From contig CALLPI010000002.1 of NCBI GenBank assembly GCA_938015595.1, positions 62,001 to 126,000 on the forward strand: DNA of 64,000 nt, read 5' to 3'. Under the pieces are notes generated by a model. The model saw nothing but the letters and a program-made list of their open reading frames with translations. It made no database searches and was not told the DNA's origin. The position numbers and the translations under genes were made by a program. How positions within the stretch are numbered: position 1 is the first letter of the stretch; each line of letters begins with the position of its first letter. Of this stretch, positions 29,632-37,776 are shown one piece after another. This DNA comes from an uncultured Saprospiraceae bacterium (GTDB lineage: Bacteria > Bacteroidota > Bacteroidia > Chitinophagales > Saprospiraceae).

Positions 29632-31557
29632 ATGCGAAAGCTAAAGTCATTTTTCTACCTTTTGTGCAACTTGGCTATCGGGATGCTTCCCCATACTGCA
29701 AAAGCCCAAACATCTGCTGACACCATTGCGGCATTCTATCGCGCCCTGGAACAATCCATCGTGCTGGTGCGCAACGAAAACTCTCTTATACCCTTGAAAA
29801 GCCTTGAATCCATTCGGATAGCTTACTACGACCTCAACGATGAGCGAGGCAGCCCTTTAGAAAAGACTCTGGCCAAGTATACCAATATCGCCACTCCCGA
29901 ACTGCCCGATGGCTTGTCTGCTGCCGAGGCCATCCTGTGGGCAGAACAGCAAGCCCGCCAGTACGATGTATGTGTGTGGGGCATCCGCGATGGCACACCC
30001 GACGAGACCTTGCCAGCATACCTGCGCTACCAGTTTCTCCTGCGCAGCCTGTTGGAGCGCAAGCCAGGCATCGTGGTCAGCTTTGGCACAGGGCAGGCCT
30101 ACCAGTTTTTTCATTGGATAACCAAAGCCCGCACCCTGATACACTCTCAAGCACAAGGCGCCTGGGCAGAATCGCTGAGCGCCCAAGCCATCTTTGGCGC
30201 AGTAGGCCTGTCGGGCAAACTGACCTACGATCTCAGCTCTGATTTCTCAGCAGGCACCGGATTGAGTTCGGCCGGAGGGCTGCGCCTGCGCTACGGCCCG
30301 CCTGCTATAGCCGGTATGAACGAAACCCTCCTGCGCGACAGTATCGCTGCCATTGTACAACAAGGTATTGCCGCCGGCGCCTTCCCAGGGGCACAAGTGC
30401 TGGTGGCCCGGCGCGGCATAGTAGTCTACCACGAGGCGTTTGGACATCATACCTACGACGGCCTGCAGCCTGTGACCACCGACGATATTTATGACCTAGC
30501 CAGCGTTACTAAAATCAGTTCGGCGCTGCCGGCCATCATGCAACTGTACGGCCAAGGCCGGCTAAACCTGGACGCTCCCCTGAGTAAGTATTGGCCGGCA
30601 CTCAAGAAATCTAACAAAGCCAATCTTACCGCCCGTGCCGTGCTGGCGCATCAAGCCCGCCTCATGGCCTGGATTCCCTTTTGGCGCGCCACGCTCAAGG
30701 GCAACGCCCAATACCCCTGGGAAAAAGGCTGGCAGCCCAGTATGCGCAATACCGGTGCTTTCAAACCACGCACCTTTGCCGCCCAGCGCAGCAAGGCTTT
30801 CTCCGTGCTAGTTACGGACTCCTTGTGGCTACACAAAAAGTACAAGGATCATATCCTAGACGCCATAAAGCGCTCTCCGCTCAACGAAAAACCAGGCTTT
30901 GTGTACTCCGATCTCTCCTTCTACTGGTGGCCTGAGATACTACCTCGCCTGACGAAAACCGACTTTGAAACCTGGCTTAAACGGGAGTTTTATCATCCGC
31001 TGGGGGCTTTTACACTTACTTACAATCCACTGCGATACTTTCCTAAAAACCGCATCGTACCCACCGAACGCGATACCTTCTTCCGTATGACGCTACTGCA
31101 TGGGCGCGTGCACGACGAAGGCGCAGCCATGCTTAGTGGTGTCAGTGGCCATGCCGGCCTCTTTGGCTCAGCCAACGATCTGGCCAAACTCCTGCAAATG
31201 TATCTCAACGGCGGCGAATACGGCGGGCGCCGATTCATCCCCGCGGCTGTGCTGGAGGAGTTTACCCGCTGCACCTTTTGCAGCGAAGGCAACCATCGCG
31301 CACTGGGTTTTGACCGGCCAATGGCCAGCTATGACCACAGCCGCGCCCTGTACGCCAGCTCAGCCAGCAAGCGCAGTTTCGGTCATTCCGGCTACACCGG
31401 TACTTTTGTGTGGGCTGACCCCGACAACGACGGCCTGTTATTTATTTTTCTGTCCAATCGCGTGTATCCCACGCGCGACAATCGCCTACTGACTGACCTG
31501 CGCATCCGGCCGCGCATACACCAGGTGCTATACGAGACCTTGCTGACAGAGGAGTAG
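29632..31557 (+). CDS. Serine hydrolase (beta-lactamase family) fused to a GH3 C-terminal-like domain
   Basis: 641 residues with signal peptide MRKLKSFFYLLCNLAIGMLPHTAKA. Residues about 30-225 match the C-terminal alpha/beta domain of glycoside hydrolase family 3 (SIVLVRNENSLIPLKSL, VVSFGTGQAYQF, SLSAQAIFGAVGLSGKL). Residues about 240-635 are a class C beta-lactamase-like hydrolase: SxxK in ASVTKISSAL, YxN replaced by YSD, HSG in FGHSGYTG. Related Bacteroidota proteins are about 1000 residues long, with a catalytic NagZ-like GH3 domain first. Here that domain is absent and the protein starts cleanly with its own signal peptide. It probably acts on cell-wall peptides; glycosidase activity is not expected. 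Confidence 0.82.
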   Translation: MRKLKSFFYLLCNLAIGMLPHTAKAQTSADTIAAFYRALEQSIVLVRNENSLIPLKSLESIRIAYYDLNDERGSPLEKTLAKYTNIATPELPDGLSAAEAILWAEQQARQYDVCVWGIRDGTPDETLPAYLRYQFLLRSLLERKPGIVVSFGTGQAYQFFHWITKARTLIHSQAQGAWAESLSAQAIFGAVGLSGKLTYDLSSDFSAGTGLSSAGGLRLRYGPPAIAGMNETLLRDSIAAIVQQGIAAGAFPGAQVLVARRGIVVYHEAFGHHTYDGLQPVTTDDIYDLASVTKISSALPAIMQLYGQGRLNLDAPLSKYWPALKKSNKANLTARAVLAHQARLMAWIPFWRATLKGNAQYPWEKGWQPSMRNTGAFKPRTFAAQRSKAFSVLVTDSLWLHKKYKDHILDAIKRSPLNEKPGFVYSDLSFYWWPEILPRLTKTDFETWLKREFYHPLGAFTLTYNPLRYFPKNRIVPTERDTFFRMTLLHGRVHDEGAAMLSGVSGHAGLFGSANDLAKLLQMYLNGGEYGGRRFIPAAVLEEFTRCTFCSEGNHRALGFDRPMASYDHSRALYASSASKRSFGHSGYTGTFVWADPDNDGLLFIFLSNRVYPTRDNRLLTDLRIRPRIHQVLYETLLTEE

Positions 31558-31569
31558 GAGCGCATCTGT

Positions 31570-31905
31570 TTACGAGCATAGATCGTTCAGTACAAGCATT
31601 TTGCCATCAGTCCAAGACTGTATATGCCGTGCTTTAGCCCGAAAGCCCCAATCGAGGTCATCACCAGGTGTTGGCCCGTGCTCATCATACGCTGGTACAT
31701 CTGCTTCTTTAGCAAAAGTGATTTGGCGTCCGCTTCAGCAAGGGCAAATTCTACGGCGCGCTATTTTCAGCCAGACATCTGAATACGCCAACTTTGCTAA
31801 ATGCCCCTTTCGCAGATCTGGGGCAAAGTAGCATTGTAATGCCACATTGTACCAGATTTGATACAGCGGCCCTGCACGCACTTCATACGCACTGCAAACT
31901 TCGCT
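31570..31905 (-). pseudogene. Possible gene relic downstream of cydB with one in-frame stop
   Basis: Reading the minus strand from cydB's stop gives an open frame of 56 codons (GPLYQIWYNVALQCYFAPD, then YSDVWLKIARRRICPC), one TGA at 31735-31737, then 54 more codons (SGRQITFAKEADVPAYDEHG, PGDDLDWGFRAKARHIQSW) to TAA at 31570. The second half has protein-like composition. There is no start codon and no recognised family, so this is at best a decayed gene. Otherwise the 31558-31904 gap holds nothing I can name. Confidence 0.25.
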
Positions 31906-32939
31906 CAGTAGCTGCTGTCATCTAGTTTGACCTTGCCTCGGAAAGTCCAAAACACGAACAAGGTGTAAGCCGCCACCAGCGGAGCGCCAATAGCTGCCAT
32001 GAGCAACATGATACCCAGCGATTTGGTAGAGGAGGCCGAGTTGTAAATGGTAAGACTGTACTGCTCACTCACGCTAGAAAACACCAGCACAGGATAAAGC
32101 TCTATGGCCACTAACACCAGCAATAAGGCCACCGTAAGCGAAGAAAACAGAAAAGCGTACATGTATCTGCCTTTGGAGGCCAGGCGCGGCACATTGGCTA
32201 TGCTCAAAAGGGCAGCCAGCGGCACGATAAACAGCGTTGGCGACTGCTTGAAATTATCAGTCAAATGTGGTATATACAATAAGGTGTAGAGCGTGACAAT
32301 GCCAAAGCTCACCATGAAGAAGATCATGGATTTTCGCATTAGCAACGATACCCGGGTAAACAGGCGCCCCTGCGTTTTTAAAGCCAGATAAATGGCGCCG
32401 TGCATGGCAAACAAGGCCACTGTAGTAATGCCTACCATCAGAGGGTATGGGCTGAGAAATTGCAGCCAATGCCCCTGAAGAGTGAAATCAGCCCCCAAGG
32501 CAACCCCCTTCAATACGTTGCCCAGCACCACGCCCAGCAAGAAAGCCAGCATGATACTCGATACGGAGTATACTACATCCCAAGTACGGCGCCACCACAG
32601 CATAGGCTCCTTGCTGCGAAACTCTATGGACACCGCCCGCAAAATGAGCATACACAAAAATAACATGAACGGCATGTACATGGCCGAAAATAGTGAGGCA
32701 TACACCACTGGAAAGCCAGCAAACAAGGCTCCGCCTCCGATGACCAACCACACTTCGTTGCCGTCCCACACCGGGCCTATGGCGTTGAGGGCAATGCGGC
32801 GGCTCTCTTCCTTGCGAAAAAACAGGTGTAAGGCACCTGCACCTAGATCGAAGCCGTCCAGAATGGCGTAGCCACTGAACAGCGCACCTACTACTAAGAA
32901 CCACCAAGTGGGGTAGTCAATACCTAAGAATGTACCCAT
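31905..32939 (-). CDS. cydB: Cytochrome bd-type quinol oxidase subunit II
   Basis: 344 residues from ATG 32939 (MGTFLGIDYPTWWFLVVGALF); the frame to 32969 adds an unlikely leader. Typical CydB features are ILDGFDLGAGALHLF, GPVWDGNEVWLVIGGGALFAGFP and about eight membrane helices. With CydA it forms the high-affinity terminal oxidase that reduces oxygen without pumping protons. It lies downstream of cydA in the same direction, with 141 bases between them containing a short CTACGAGCTACGAG repeat tract. Confidence 0.96.
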   Translation of the reverse strand: MGTFLGIDYPTWWFLVVGALFSGYAILDGFDLGAGALHLFFRKEESRRIALNAIGPVWDGNEVWLVIGGGALFAGFPVVYASLFSAMYMPFMLFLCMLILRAVSIEFRSKEPMLWWRRTWDVVYSVSSIMLAFLLGVVLGNVLKGVALGADFTLQGHWLQFLSPYPLMVGITTVALFAMHGAIYLALKTQGRLFTRVSLLMRKSMIFFMVSFGIVTLYTLLYIPHLTDNFKQSPTLFIVPLAALLSIANVPRLASKGRYMYAFLFSSLTVALLLVLVAIELYPVLVFSSVSEQYSLTIYNSASSTKSLGIMLLMAAIGAPLVAAYTLFVFWTFRGKVKLDDSSY

Positions 32940-32953
32940 AATCTGACTATTTA

Positions 32954-32989
32954 GGTAGCTATTAGCCACTTGCTACGAGCTACGAGTTT
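32954..32989. repeat. Low-complexity AGCTACGAG tract between cydA and cydB
   Basis: GTAGCTATTAGCCACTTGCT followed by ACGAGCTACGAGTTTTT. The same style of AGCTnCGAGTT wording recurs at 49996-50036, 52911-52960 and 53381-53418, all between genes. Confidence 0.45.
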
Positions 32990-33080
32990 TTGCCCCTCAG
33001 ATGATAAAAAACATCATTTGTGCCCAAGGGATGATTTTGCATCTGTTTGTTTAACGATATTAGAGATTGCCTTAGGCCTG

Positions 33081-34469
33081 CTAGTATTTTTTCTTACCCA
33101 CCCACCAATCAGAGATGCCCTCCTGCAACGGGCGATGCCCTTCTTGCAACAACTCATCCGGACCATGCTGGATTTTTTTGTTCAGTAGGTACAAGAACAG
33201 CGCAAAAAGCAAGGCGTAAATCAGTGTAAACATGATGAGCGAAAACCACACCTGGTTGGCTGTCACTGCTTTCGATAGTGCATCAGAGGTCCGCAGTAAG
33301 CCGTACACCACCCAGGGCTGGCGGCCCATCTCGGCGGCAAACCAACCCGCCTGATTGGCCAATTGCGGCAGGATCACACTCCACACAAATACCCAAAGCA
33401 ACCAGTACTGCGAGAATAGACGCCCACGCCACCACTGCCATACAGCATACAAGGTGAGCGCAATGAGAAACATGCCTATGGCCACCATGAGGTGATAAAA
33501 CTGGAAGATGGTATTTACAGCGCCTGGGCGTTCGTTGGCGGGGAAAGCCCTCAGACCGCGCACTGGTGTTTTAAAATCTTGATGCAGCAAAAAGCTCAAG
33601 CCACCAGGTACTTTGAGGCCGTAAGTCTGTTCGCGTTTTTTATCCACCCAGCCCAGCAAGTACATATCGGCTACGGCTAGGCTGTCGAAGTGGCCTTCTA
33701 GGGCAGCCAGCTTGGCCGGCTGATTGTGCGCTACGCCTTCTGCCGAGTGGTGCCCAGTGAACAACTGCGCCAGTGCACTCACGGCAGCCACTGCCAGGGC
33801 TATGCGAAAGGCTTTTTGCGAAAGTTCCACGTACCGGTTGTGCAGCAGATACCAAGCATGTACGCTTAACACTAAGAAGGCACCGGCCAGAAAAGCCCCG
33901 ATCCACACGTGTAGCAGCCGATCTACGCTAGACGGATTGAACACCATAGCCCAGAAATCAGTGATTTCGGCACGTGCCTGCAGCCCCTCACCCACAATAT
34001 GATAGCCGGCGGGCGTCTGCTGCCAGGAGTTGGCCACCACGATCCACACTGCCGAAAACATAGATCCCAACCACACACCAAGCGTAGCCAGAAAGTGCAT
34101 GCGCGGACTTACCCGATTCCAGCCAAAGAGCAGCACACCAAGAAAACCGCTCTCCAGCGCGAAGGCAAAAATGCCCTCAGCCGCCAGCGCGCTACCAAAT
34201 ACATCGCCCACATAACGGGAGTACGTAGCCCAGTTGGTACCAAACTCAAACTCCATTACAATGCCAGTAGCCACACCAATACCGAAGGTCAGGGCAAAAA
34301 TACGCGTCCAAAAGCGCGCCATCTGCTTATAGACTAATTGGTGGGTGTACAGGTACATGCCCTCCATAGCCACCATGACTAAGCCCAGGCCAATGCTCAG
34401 CGGTGGGTATATGTAGTGGAAGGCAACAGTAAAGGCAAACTGAATACGAGAAAGAATTTCCACATCCAT
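33081..34469 (-). CDS. cydA: Cytochrome bd-type quinol oxidase subunit I
   Basis: 462 residues. [27 protein letters not shown] carries the heme-ligand histidine of CydA. Other landmarks are [28 protein letters not shown], the quinol-binding stretch [14 protein letters not shown] and the distal [11 protein letters not shown]. The Q-loop is short, as in the non-proteobacterial type. It is the first gene of cydAB. A GTGA-N6-TCAC palindrome 75-90 bases upstream suggests control by a CRP/FNR-type regulator, which would fit induction at low oxygen (inference). Confidence 0.97.
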   Translation of the reverse strand: MDVEILSRIQFAFTVAFHYIYPPLSIGLGLVMVAMEGMYLYTHQLVYKQMARFWTRIFALTFGIGVATGIVMEFEFGTNWATYSRYVGDVFGSALAAEGIFAFALESGFLGVLLFGWNRVSPRMHFLATLGVWLGSMFSAVWIVVANSWQQTPAGYHIVGEGLQARAEITDFWAMVFNPSSVDRLLHVWIGAFLAGAFLVLSVHAWYLLHNRYVELSQKAFRIALAVAAVSALAQLFTGHHSAEGVAHNQPAKLAALEGHFDSLAVADMYLLGWVDKKREQTYGLKVPGGLSFLLHQDFKTPVRGLRAFPANERPGAVNTIFQFYHLMVAIGMFLIALTLYAVWQWWRGRLFSQYWLLWVFVWSVILPQLANQAGWFAAEMGRQPWVVYGLLRTSDALSKAVTANQVWFSLIMFTLIYALLFALFLYLLNKKIQHGPDELLQEGHRPLQEGISDWWVGKKKY

Positions 34470-34543
34470 AGTACTGTCTCATTGGGTGCAAGAATATCTA
34501 CACAGTTTTGCAAGCAAAATTTACTGGTCTTCCGACAGGCCAT

Positions 34544-34559
34544 AGTGACTTAGATCACA
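34544..34559 (-). promoter_or_regulatory. CRP/FNR-type palindrome upstream of cydA
   Basis: AGTGA-CTTAGA-TCACA, with perfect GTGA/TCAC half-sites at the standard 6-base spacing. A -7-like TATTCTTG lies at 34491-34498 on the minus strand, between this site and ATG 34469. The regulator is not in the window. Confidence 0.55.
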
Positions 34560-34918
34560 TAAAACCAAACCTGACATTGCCGTGACATTACCAAGATACC
34601 AAGAGCCGCCCCGATGAAAGGGCATATACCTTGGGAAGAGGCAGTTTCTCACATTTTTGAGCAAAAATCTCAAAAAAATTGCCCCAAAAAAAGGGCATTT
34701 CAAAAAGCGTTTTTTCACAAAAATGCACGATTATACACTCAAATCAACCGGTAAAAAAGCAAAACATCAAATTAGTCCTCTTTTCAATTTTTCACAATTA
34801 TGGATTTTTGTCTTTGTACAGCGTCACATGTCGCTGCATATTTGTATCGTGATTAGTGATTAAGAGACAAAGGGAAGTAAAAGCAAGCGCAAAAGGCGCC
34901 TGTAACTTTGAAAAGAAA

Positions 34919-34936
34919 ATGTTCATGGGATTATAA
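34919..34936 (+). repeat. 18-base motif, copy 1 (micro-ORF MFMGL)
   Basis: ATGTTCATGGGATTATAA, identical to the copy at 35251-35268 and matching 15 of 18 bases at 35077-35094. As a frame it would encode MFMGL and a stop. It lies 8 bases after a TAACTTTG -7 box and 16 bases before a 10-base perfect hairpin, CGTCCCGAAC/GTTCGGGACG (34953-34977). Confidence 0.6.
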
Positions 34937-34952
34937 TTTGTTGGTGGTCAAT

Positions 34953-34977
34953 CGTCCCGAACCACTTGTTCGGGACG
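34953..34977. repeat. Perfect hairpin after motif copy 1
   Basis: CGTCCCGAAC (34953-34962), loop CACTT, GTTCGGGACG (34968-34977). No T-run follows on either strand, so a structured RNA element is more likely than a terminator. Confidence 0.55.
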
Positions 34978-35026
34978 GTTCACACTATCCAAAGGTAGTC
35001 CCTACGAAAATATAGATGGGTCTTGC

Positions 35027-35065
35027 TCAAAAAACAAAAAAGGCGAACCGCTTTCGGTCCGCCTT
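35027..35065 (-). terminator. Minus-strand terminator-like hairpin
   Basis: On the minus strand AAGGCGGACCG pairs with CGGTTCGCCTT (one G-T wobble) around AAAG, followed by TTTTTGTTTTTTG. It lies about 320 bases beyond the stop of the minus-strand gene at 35383 and may end that transcript or a separate minus-strand RNA. Confidence 0.6.
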
Positions 35066-35076
35066 GTAAATAGGTC

Positions 35077-35094
35077 ATGCTCATGGGATTACGA
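35077..35094 (+). repeat. 18-base motif, copy 2 (micro-ORF starting MLMGL)
   Basis: ATGCTCATGGGATTACGA. Here the frame does not stop at once but runs MLMGLRKTISKNLRSQFVEV and two more residues (NL) to TAA at 35143-35145. The shared first five codons (M-F/L-M-G-L) across three copies are the odd feature. Confidence 0.5.
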
Positions 35095-35250
35095 AAAACT
35101 ATCAGCAAGAACTTGAGATCACAATTTGTTGAGGTGAATTTGTAACTCCCTTTTACTTAAAATGATGGTGCGAAATTAGTCCGAATAGTTCTTTTGCGCA
35201 AGTGTTCAGGGCAAAATATTCGGAAATTTTTTCACCATAAGATTTCGGAT

Positions 35251-35268
35251 ATGTTCATGGGATTATAA
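35251..35268 (+). repeat. 18-base motif, copy 3 (micro-ORF MFMGL)
   Basis: Exact copy of 34919-34936, immediately followed by the terminator hairpin at 35275. Confidence 0.6.
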
Positions 35269-35274
35269 GATTGG

Positions 35275-35305
35275 AAAGCCGTGCTCCGAGCACGGCTTTT
35301 TTTTT
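35275..35305 (+). terminator. Plus-strand rho-independent terminator
   Basis: AAAGCCGTGCTC pairs with GAGCACGGCTTT around a minimal loop, then nine T (35297-35305). No annotated plus-strand gene ends here, which implies an unannotated plus-strand RNA. Confidence 0.85.
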
Positions 35306-35382
35306 CCCACTTTTCCATCTGCTCTGCTTCTTCCAGTCTTTTCAATCACTGCTGTTATTTTGACGGCATATATTATAAAAAG

Positions 35383-36705
35383 TCACATCTTTATCGCTTC
35401 CATTTCGGCAATCATGCTCAGAAAAGTGCGCGCAAAGGTAGGCAGGTCTTTGAACTGTAACGAGCCTACCGCTGGATTCAGCCCTGGATACTCTTTTTGA
35501 TTGGCGGCAACGATTCGGGCGATAGCCTGGCGCACTACCCTCGGCTGAAGCACTCTTGCCTGGCGCCATGGCGAGGGTATGCCCAGTTGCTCAAAAAAAT
35601 CAGCCTCTATGATGTGCATGTACAGGTGCATGAGGTTGCGCACAGGCCTAGGAAGCGCATAGTTAAATAAGCAGTAGCCTACAATGAAGCCCGGTACTGC
35701 CAGGGCAATCTCCTGATACCCGTGCTCGTAGTACCAGTCCATATTAGGCAGCTCGCTCTTGATAAAATCGGCTATCATGGTATGATTTACGGGCGTGGTG
35801 ATGCCAAAGGTAGCCGATGTGCGATACAACTCTTTATAGAACTGCTCTGCTGGTCGTGCCGCCAATTGCCTGAGTTCTTTAATAAGCATCAGGTTTTTGT
35901 GGGTAGCACTCTTGTTATCTTCCGAAAAATAAAGGCGGTGCATGCGCTCCAGTGCCTCCATGGTGTACCCCTGAGGCTGTGTCAAATAGTCCAACTTGTA
36001 AATCAGCTGAAGGAGCAGATATCCTATGCCGCCGGCATATTGGTCTTTATCAATGCAGTTAGACTCCCAAACTTTCAGCGCAGCTTGTATTTCGCGGAGG
36101 ATATAAGCGTACTTGACTTGCCGCTCCTTATCGCTGAGCGACCACAGAGGTGCGGTGGTAACAGGTTGGAGGTCTTCGTATTCTTCCAGCAATAGGTCGT
36201 CTTGCTTGTCGGCATGGGTAGCTAACTCCTTGAGGGCGTGATAGAGCTTGTAGGGCGATCCATCCAGCGTGAATGTATCGAACATGAGAACGATGTGGTC
36301 GGTGCTGTCCAGAGCATAGCGGCAGTAGCTGAGGTTGAAGTTGTGCTCCACCAGGCGCCGCATAAACGCCACATGCAGCCGGTTGGCCTTAGCTATTACA
36401 GCTTCCGCCTTTACATGTCGGGTATTGGCTATGCCAACTACTTTGCGCGAGCCTTGATATAGCTCAAAAGAAATGGAGGTGCCTTCATCTTTCCATTGCA
36501 CATTGTCTTCCTGCTCGTCGCGCAGGTACTCCAAAAAAGCGCGAAAAGAATTGAGATACTGCCCGGCTTCAAAAGCCTCCACAGCCATATCCCAGACGCG
36601 GTGGTGCATGGGCGACTTGTAAGAGTCAGAATAGCGCCCAAAGCGAGTATCGGGTAGTTCAGGAGTGGGCGGCACAGGCTTCAGCAGGCGAGCAAGCAGG
36701 CTCAT
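35383..36705 (-). CDS. Protein of unknown function with YbjN/secretion-chaperone-like N-terminal half
   Basis: 440 residues from ATG 36705 (MSLLARLLKPVPPTPELPD); the longer frame to 36825 would overlap the dienelactone hydrolase gene by 100 bases. Residues about 60-190 (GTSISFELYQGSRKVVGIAN, then IAKANRLHVAFMRRLVEHNF and FDTFTLDGSPYKLYHALKEL) have the alternating pattern of the YbjN/T3SS-chaperone-like fold. The C-terminal half is helical and not recognised. There is no signal peptide. It follows the hydrolase with a 19-base gap, so the two are probably cotranscribed. Function unknown. Confidence 0.7.
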   Translation of the reverse strand: MSLLARLLKPVPPTPELPDTRFGRYSDSYKSPMHHRVWDMAVEAFEAGQYLNSFRAFLEYLRDEQEDNVQWKDEGTSISFELYQGSRKVVGIANTRHVKAEAVIAKANRLHVAFMRRLVEHNFNLSYCRYALDSTDHIVLMFDTFTLDGSPYKLYHALKELATHADKQDDLLLEEYEDLQPVTTAPLWSLSDKERQVKYAYILREIQAALKVWESNCIDKDQYAGGIGYLLLQLIYKLDYLTQPQGYTMEALERMHRLYFSEDNKSATHKNLMLIKELRQLAARPAEQFYKELYRTSATFGITTPVNHTMIADFIKSELPNMDWYYEHGYQEIALAVPGFIVGYCLFNYALPRPVRNLMHLYMHIIEADFFEQLGIPSPWRQARVLQPRVVRQAIARIVAANQKEYPGLNPAVGSLQFKDLPTFARTFLSMIAEMEAIKM

Positions 36706-36724
36706 AGCGGCGTACAGGTAATCG

Positions 36725-37582
36725 TCAGCGGAGATATTTCTCAAAAAACGCCAGGGTTCGTTGCCAAGCCAGTTTAGCAGCTGCTTCGTTGTAGCGAGCG
36801 GCACTGGTATCATTATGAAAAGCATGATTTACCCCTTCGTACAGGTAGGATTCGTAGCGCACGCCAGCTGCGGCTAGGGCATCGTCGTAGGCTTGTTTGC
36901 CAGCGTTGATGCGTTCGTCTAATTCGGCGTAGTGCAGTTGCACAGCTGCTTTGATTTTGGGCACCTCGGCTAGGTCGGGCTGGCGGCCATAGAATCCCAC
37001 CGCTGCCCGGAGTTGCGGCACGTACACCGCCAAGCTGTTGGCCATAGCACCGCCCCAGCAAAAGCCTATGCACCCCACCTTGCCATTGTAATCTTTTCGA
37101 GCAGACAGATAGTCGAATACGCGGAGGAAGTTTTGTAGGTTGTCTTCCGGCTTGAGTTGGGCAAATAACTGTCGGGCATCATCTTCACTCAGGATTTTAT
37201 CGCCGCGCAGGGGCGCAAGGGCGTCAGGGGCTATGGCAAGATAACCGGCAGCGGCGGCGCGCCGGGTCACGTCTTCGATATGGGCATTGAGCCCCCGATT
37301 TTCGTGAATGACTATCACTGCCGGGTATTTCTTACGCGCTTTAGGCCTGGCTACATAAGCGCGCATTACGCCGTTTGCGCCGGAGTAGGTGATATACTCC
37401 GTAAAAAGTTTGGCTGGGGCGGTCAGTAAAGCCTCTGCATAGTTATTTTCCAACAGAGGCAGCACTGACATAGCCGCAGCTGTACTGCCGGCCAACTGTA
37501 CCAACCGCTTCAGGAAGTCCTTCCTGCTGAGCGGGCGGTGGGTATATTCATCATATAAATCAATGATTCGTTGGTCGAGCAT
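36725..37582 (-). CDS. Dienelactone hydrolase family protein
   Basis: 285 residues from ATG 37582 (MLDQRIIDLYDEYTHRPLSRKDF). The N-terminal segment RKDFLKRLVQLAGSTAAAMSVL looks like a Tat-style or anchor sequence. The catalytic triad of the alpha/beta-hydrolase family is visible: Cys in GCIGFCWGG, Asp in AELDERINA and His in VNHAFHND. VIVIHENRGLNAHIEDVTRR is typical of the family. Such enzymes hydrolyse lactones or esters; the natural substrate is not indicated by neighbours. It is cotranscribed with the unknown gene at 35383-36705. Confidence 0.88.
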   Translation of the reverse strand: MLDQRIIDLYDEYTHRPLSRKDFLKRLVQLAGSTAAAMSVLPLLENNYAEALLTAPAKLFTEYITYSGANGVMRAYVARPKARKKYPAVIVIHENRGLNAHIEDVTRRAAAAGYLAIAPDALAPLRGDKILSEDDARQLFAQLKPEDNLQNFLRVFDYLSARKDYNGKVGCIGFCWGGAMANSLAVYVPQLRAAVGFYGRQPDLAEVPKIKAAVQLHYAELDERINAGKQAYDDALAAAGVRYESYLYEGVNHAFHNDTSAARYNEAAAKLAWQRTLAFFEKYLR

Positions 37583-37776
37583 GTTGTCATTGTTTTGGGG
37601 ATCGAGGTGGTGCCAGACAACCGCCAGCAAGCAGTTAGCAGAGTCAGTCTGCCAAGGCTTTGCGATCCTTTGCGTTATCTTCTTTCAAGAGAATACCTTG
37701 TGAGAACAGCCTTGACTTTGCATTTCCTCAAGAGTTTTGTAAGCTGACTCGCTATTTAGCATCTCTTACATCCGTT

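Larger units (their letters stand above)
34560..35382. other. AT-rich gene-poor region with repeated motif and hairpins
   Basis: No protein-like long frame is supported. Frames at 34657-34863 and 34521-34718 are lysine- and phenylalanine-rich, as expected of AT-rich DNA. The region holds a -7 box TAACTTTG (34903-34910), three copies of an ATGTTCATGGGATTATAA-like motif and at least three hairpins, ending with a plus-strand terminator at 35275-35305. It may encode one or more small RNAs or leader peptides. Confidence 0.5.

Noticed and set aside
31735-31737. TGA between Cys and Ser read as selenocysteine
   Set aside because: No SECIS-like hairpin or selenoprotein family was recognised, and the frame has no start codon; a decayed gene is simpler.
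34870-35310. tmRNA, RNase P RNA or SRP RNA in the hairpin-rich region
   Set aside because: None of the conserved sequence blocks of these RNAs was found there.
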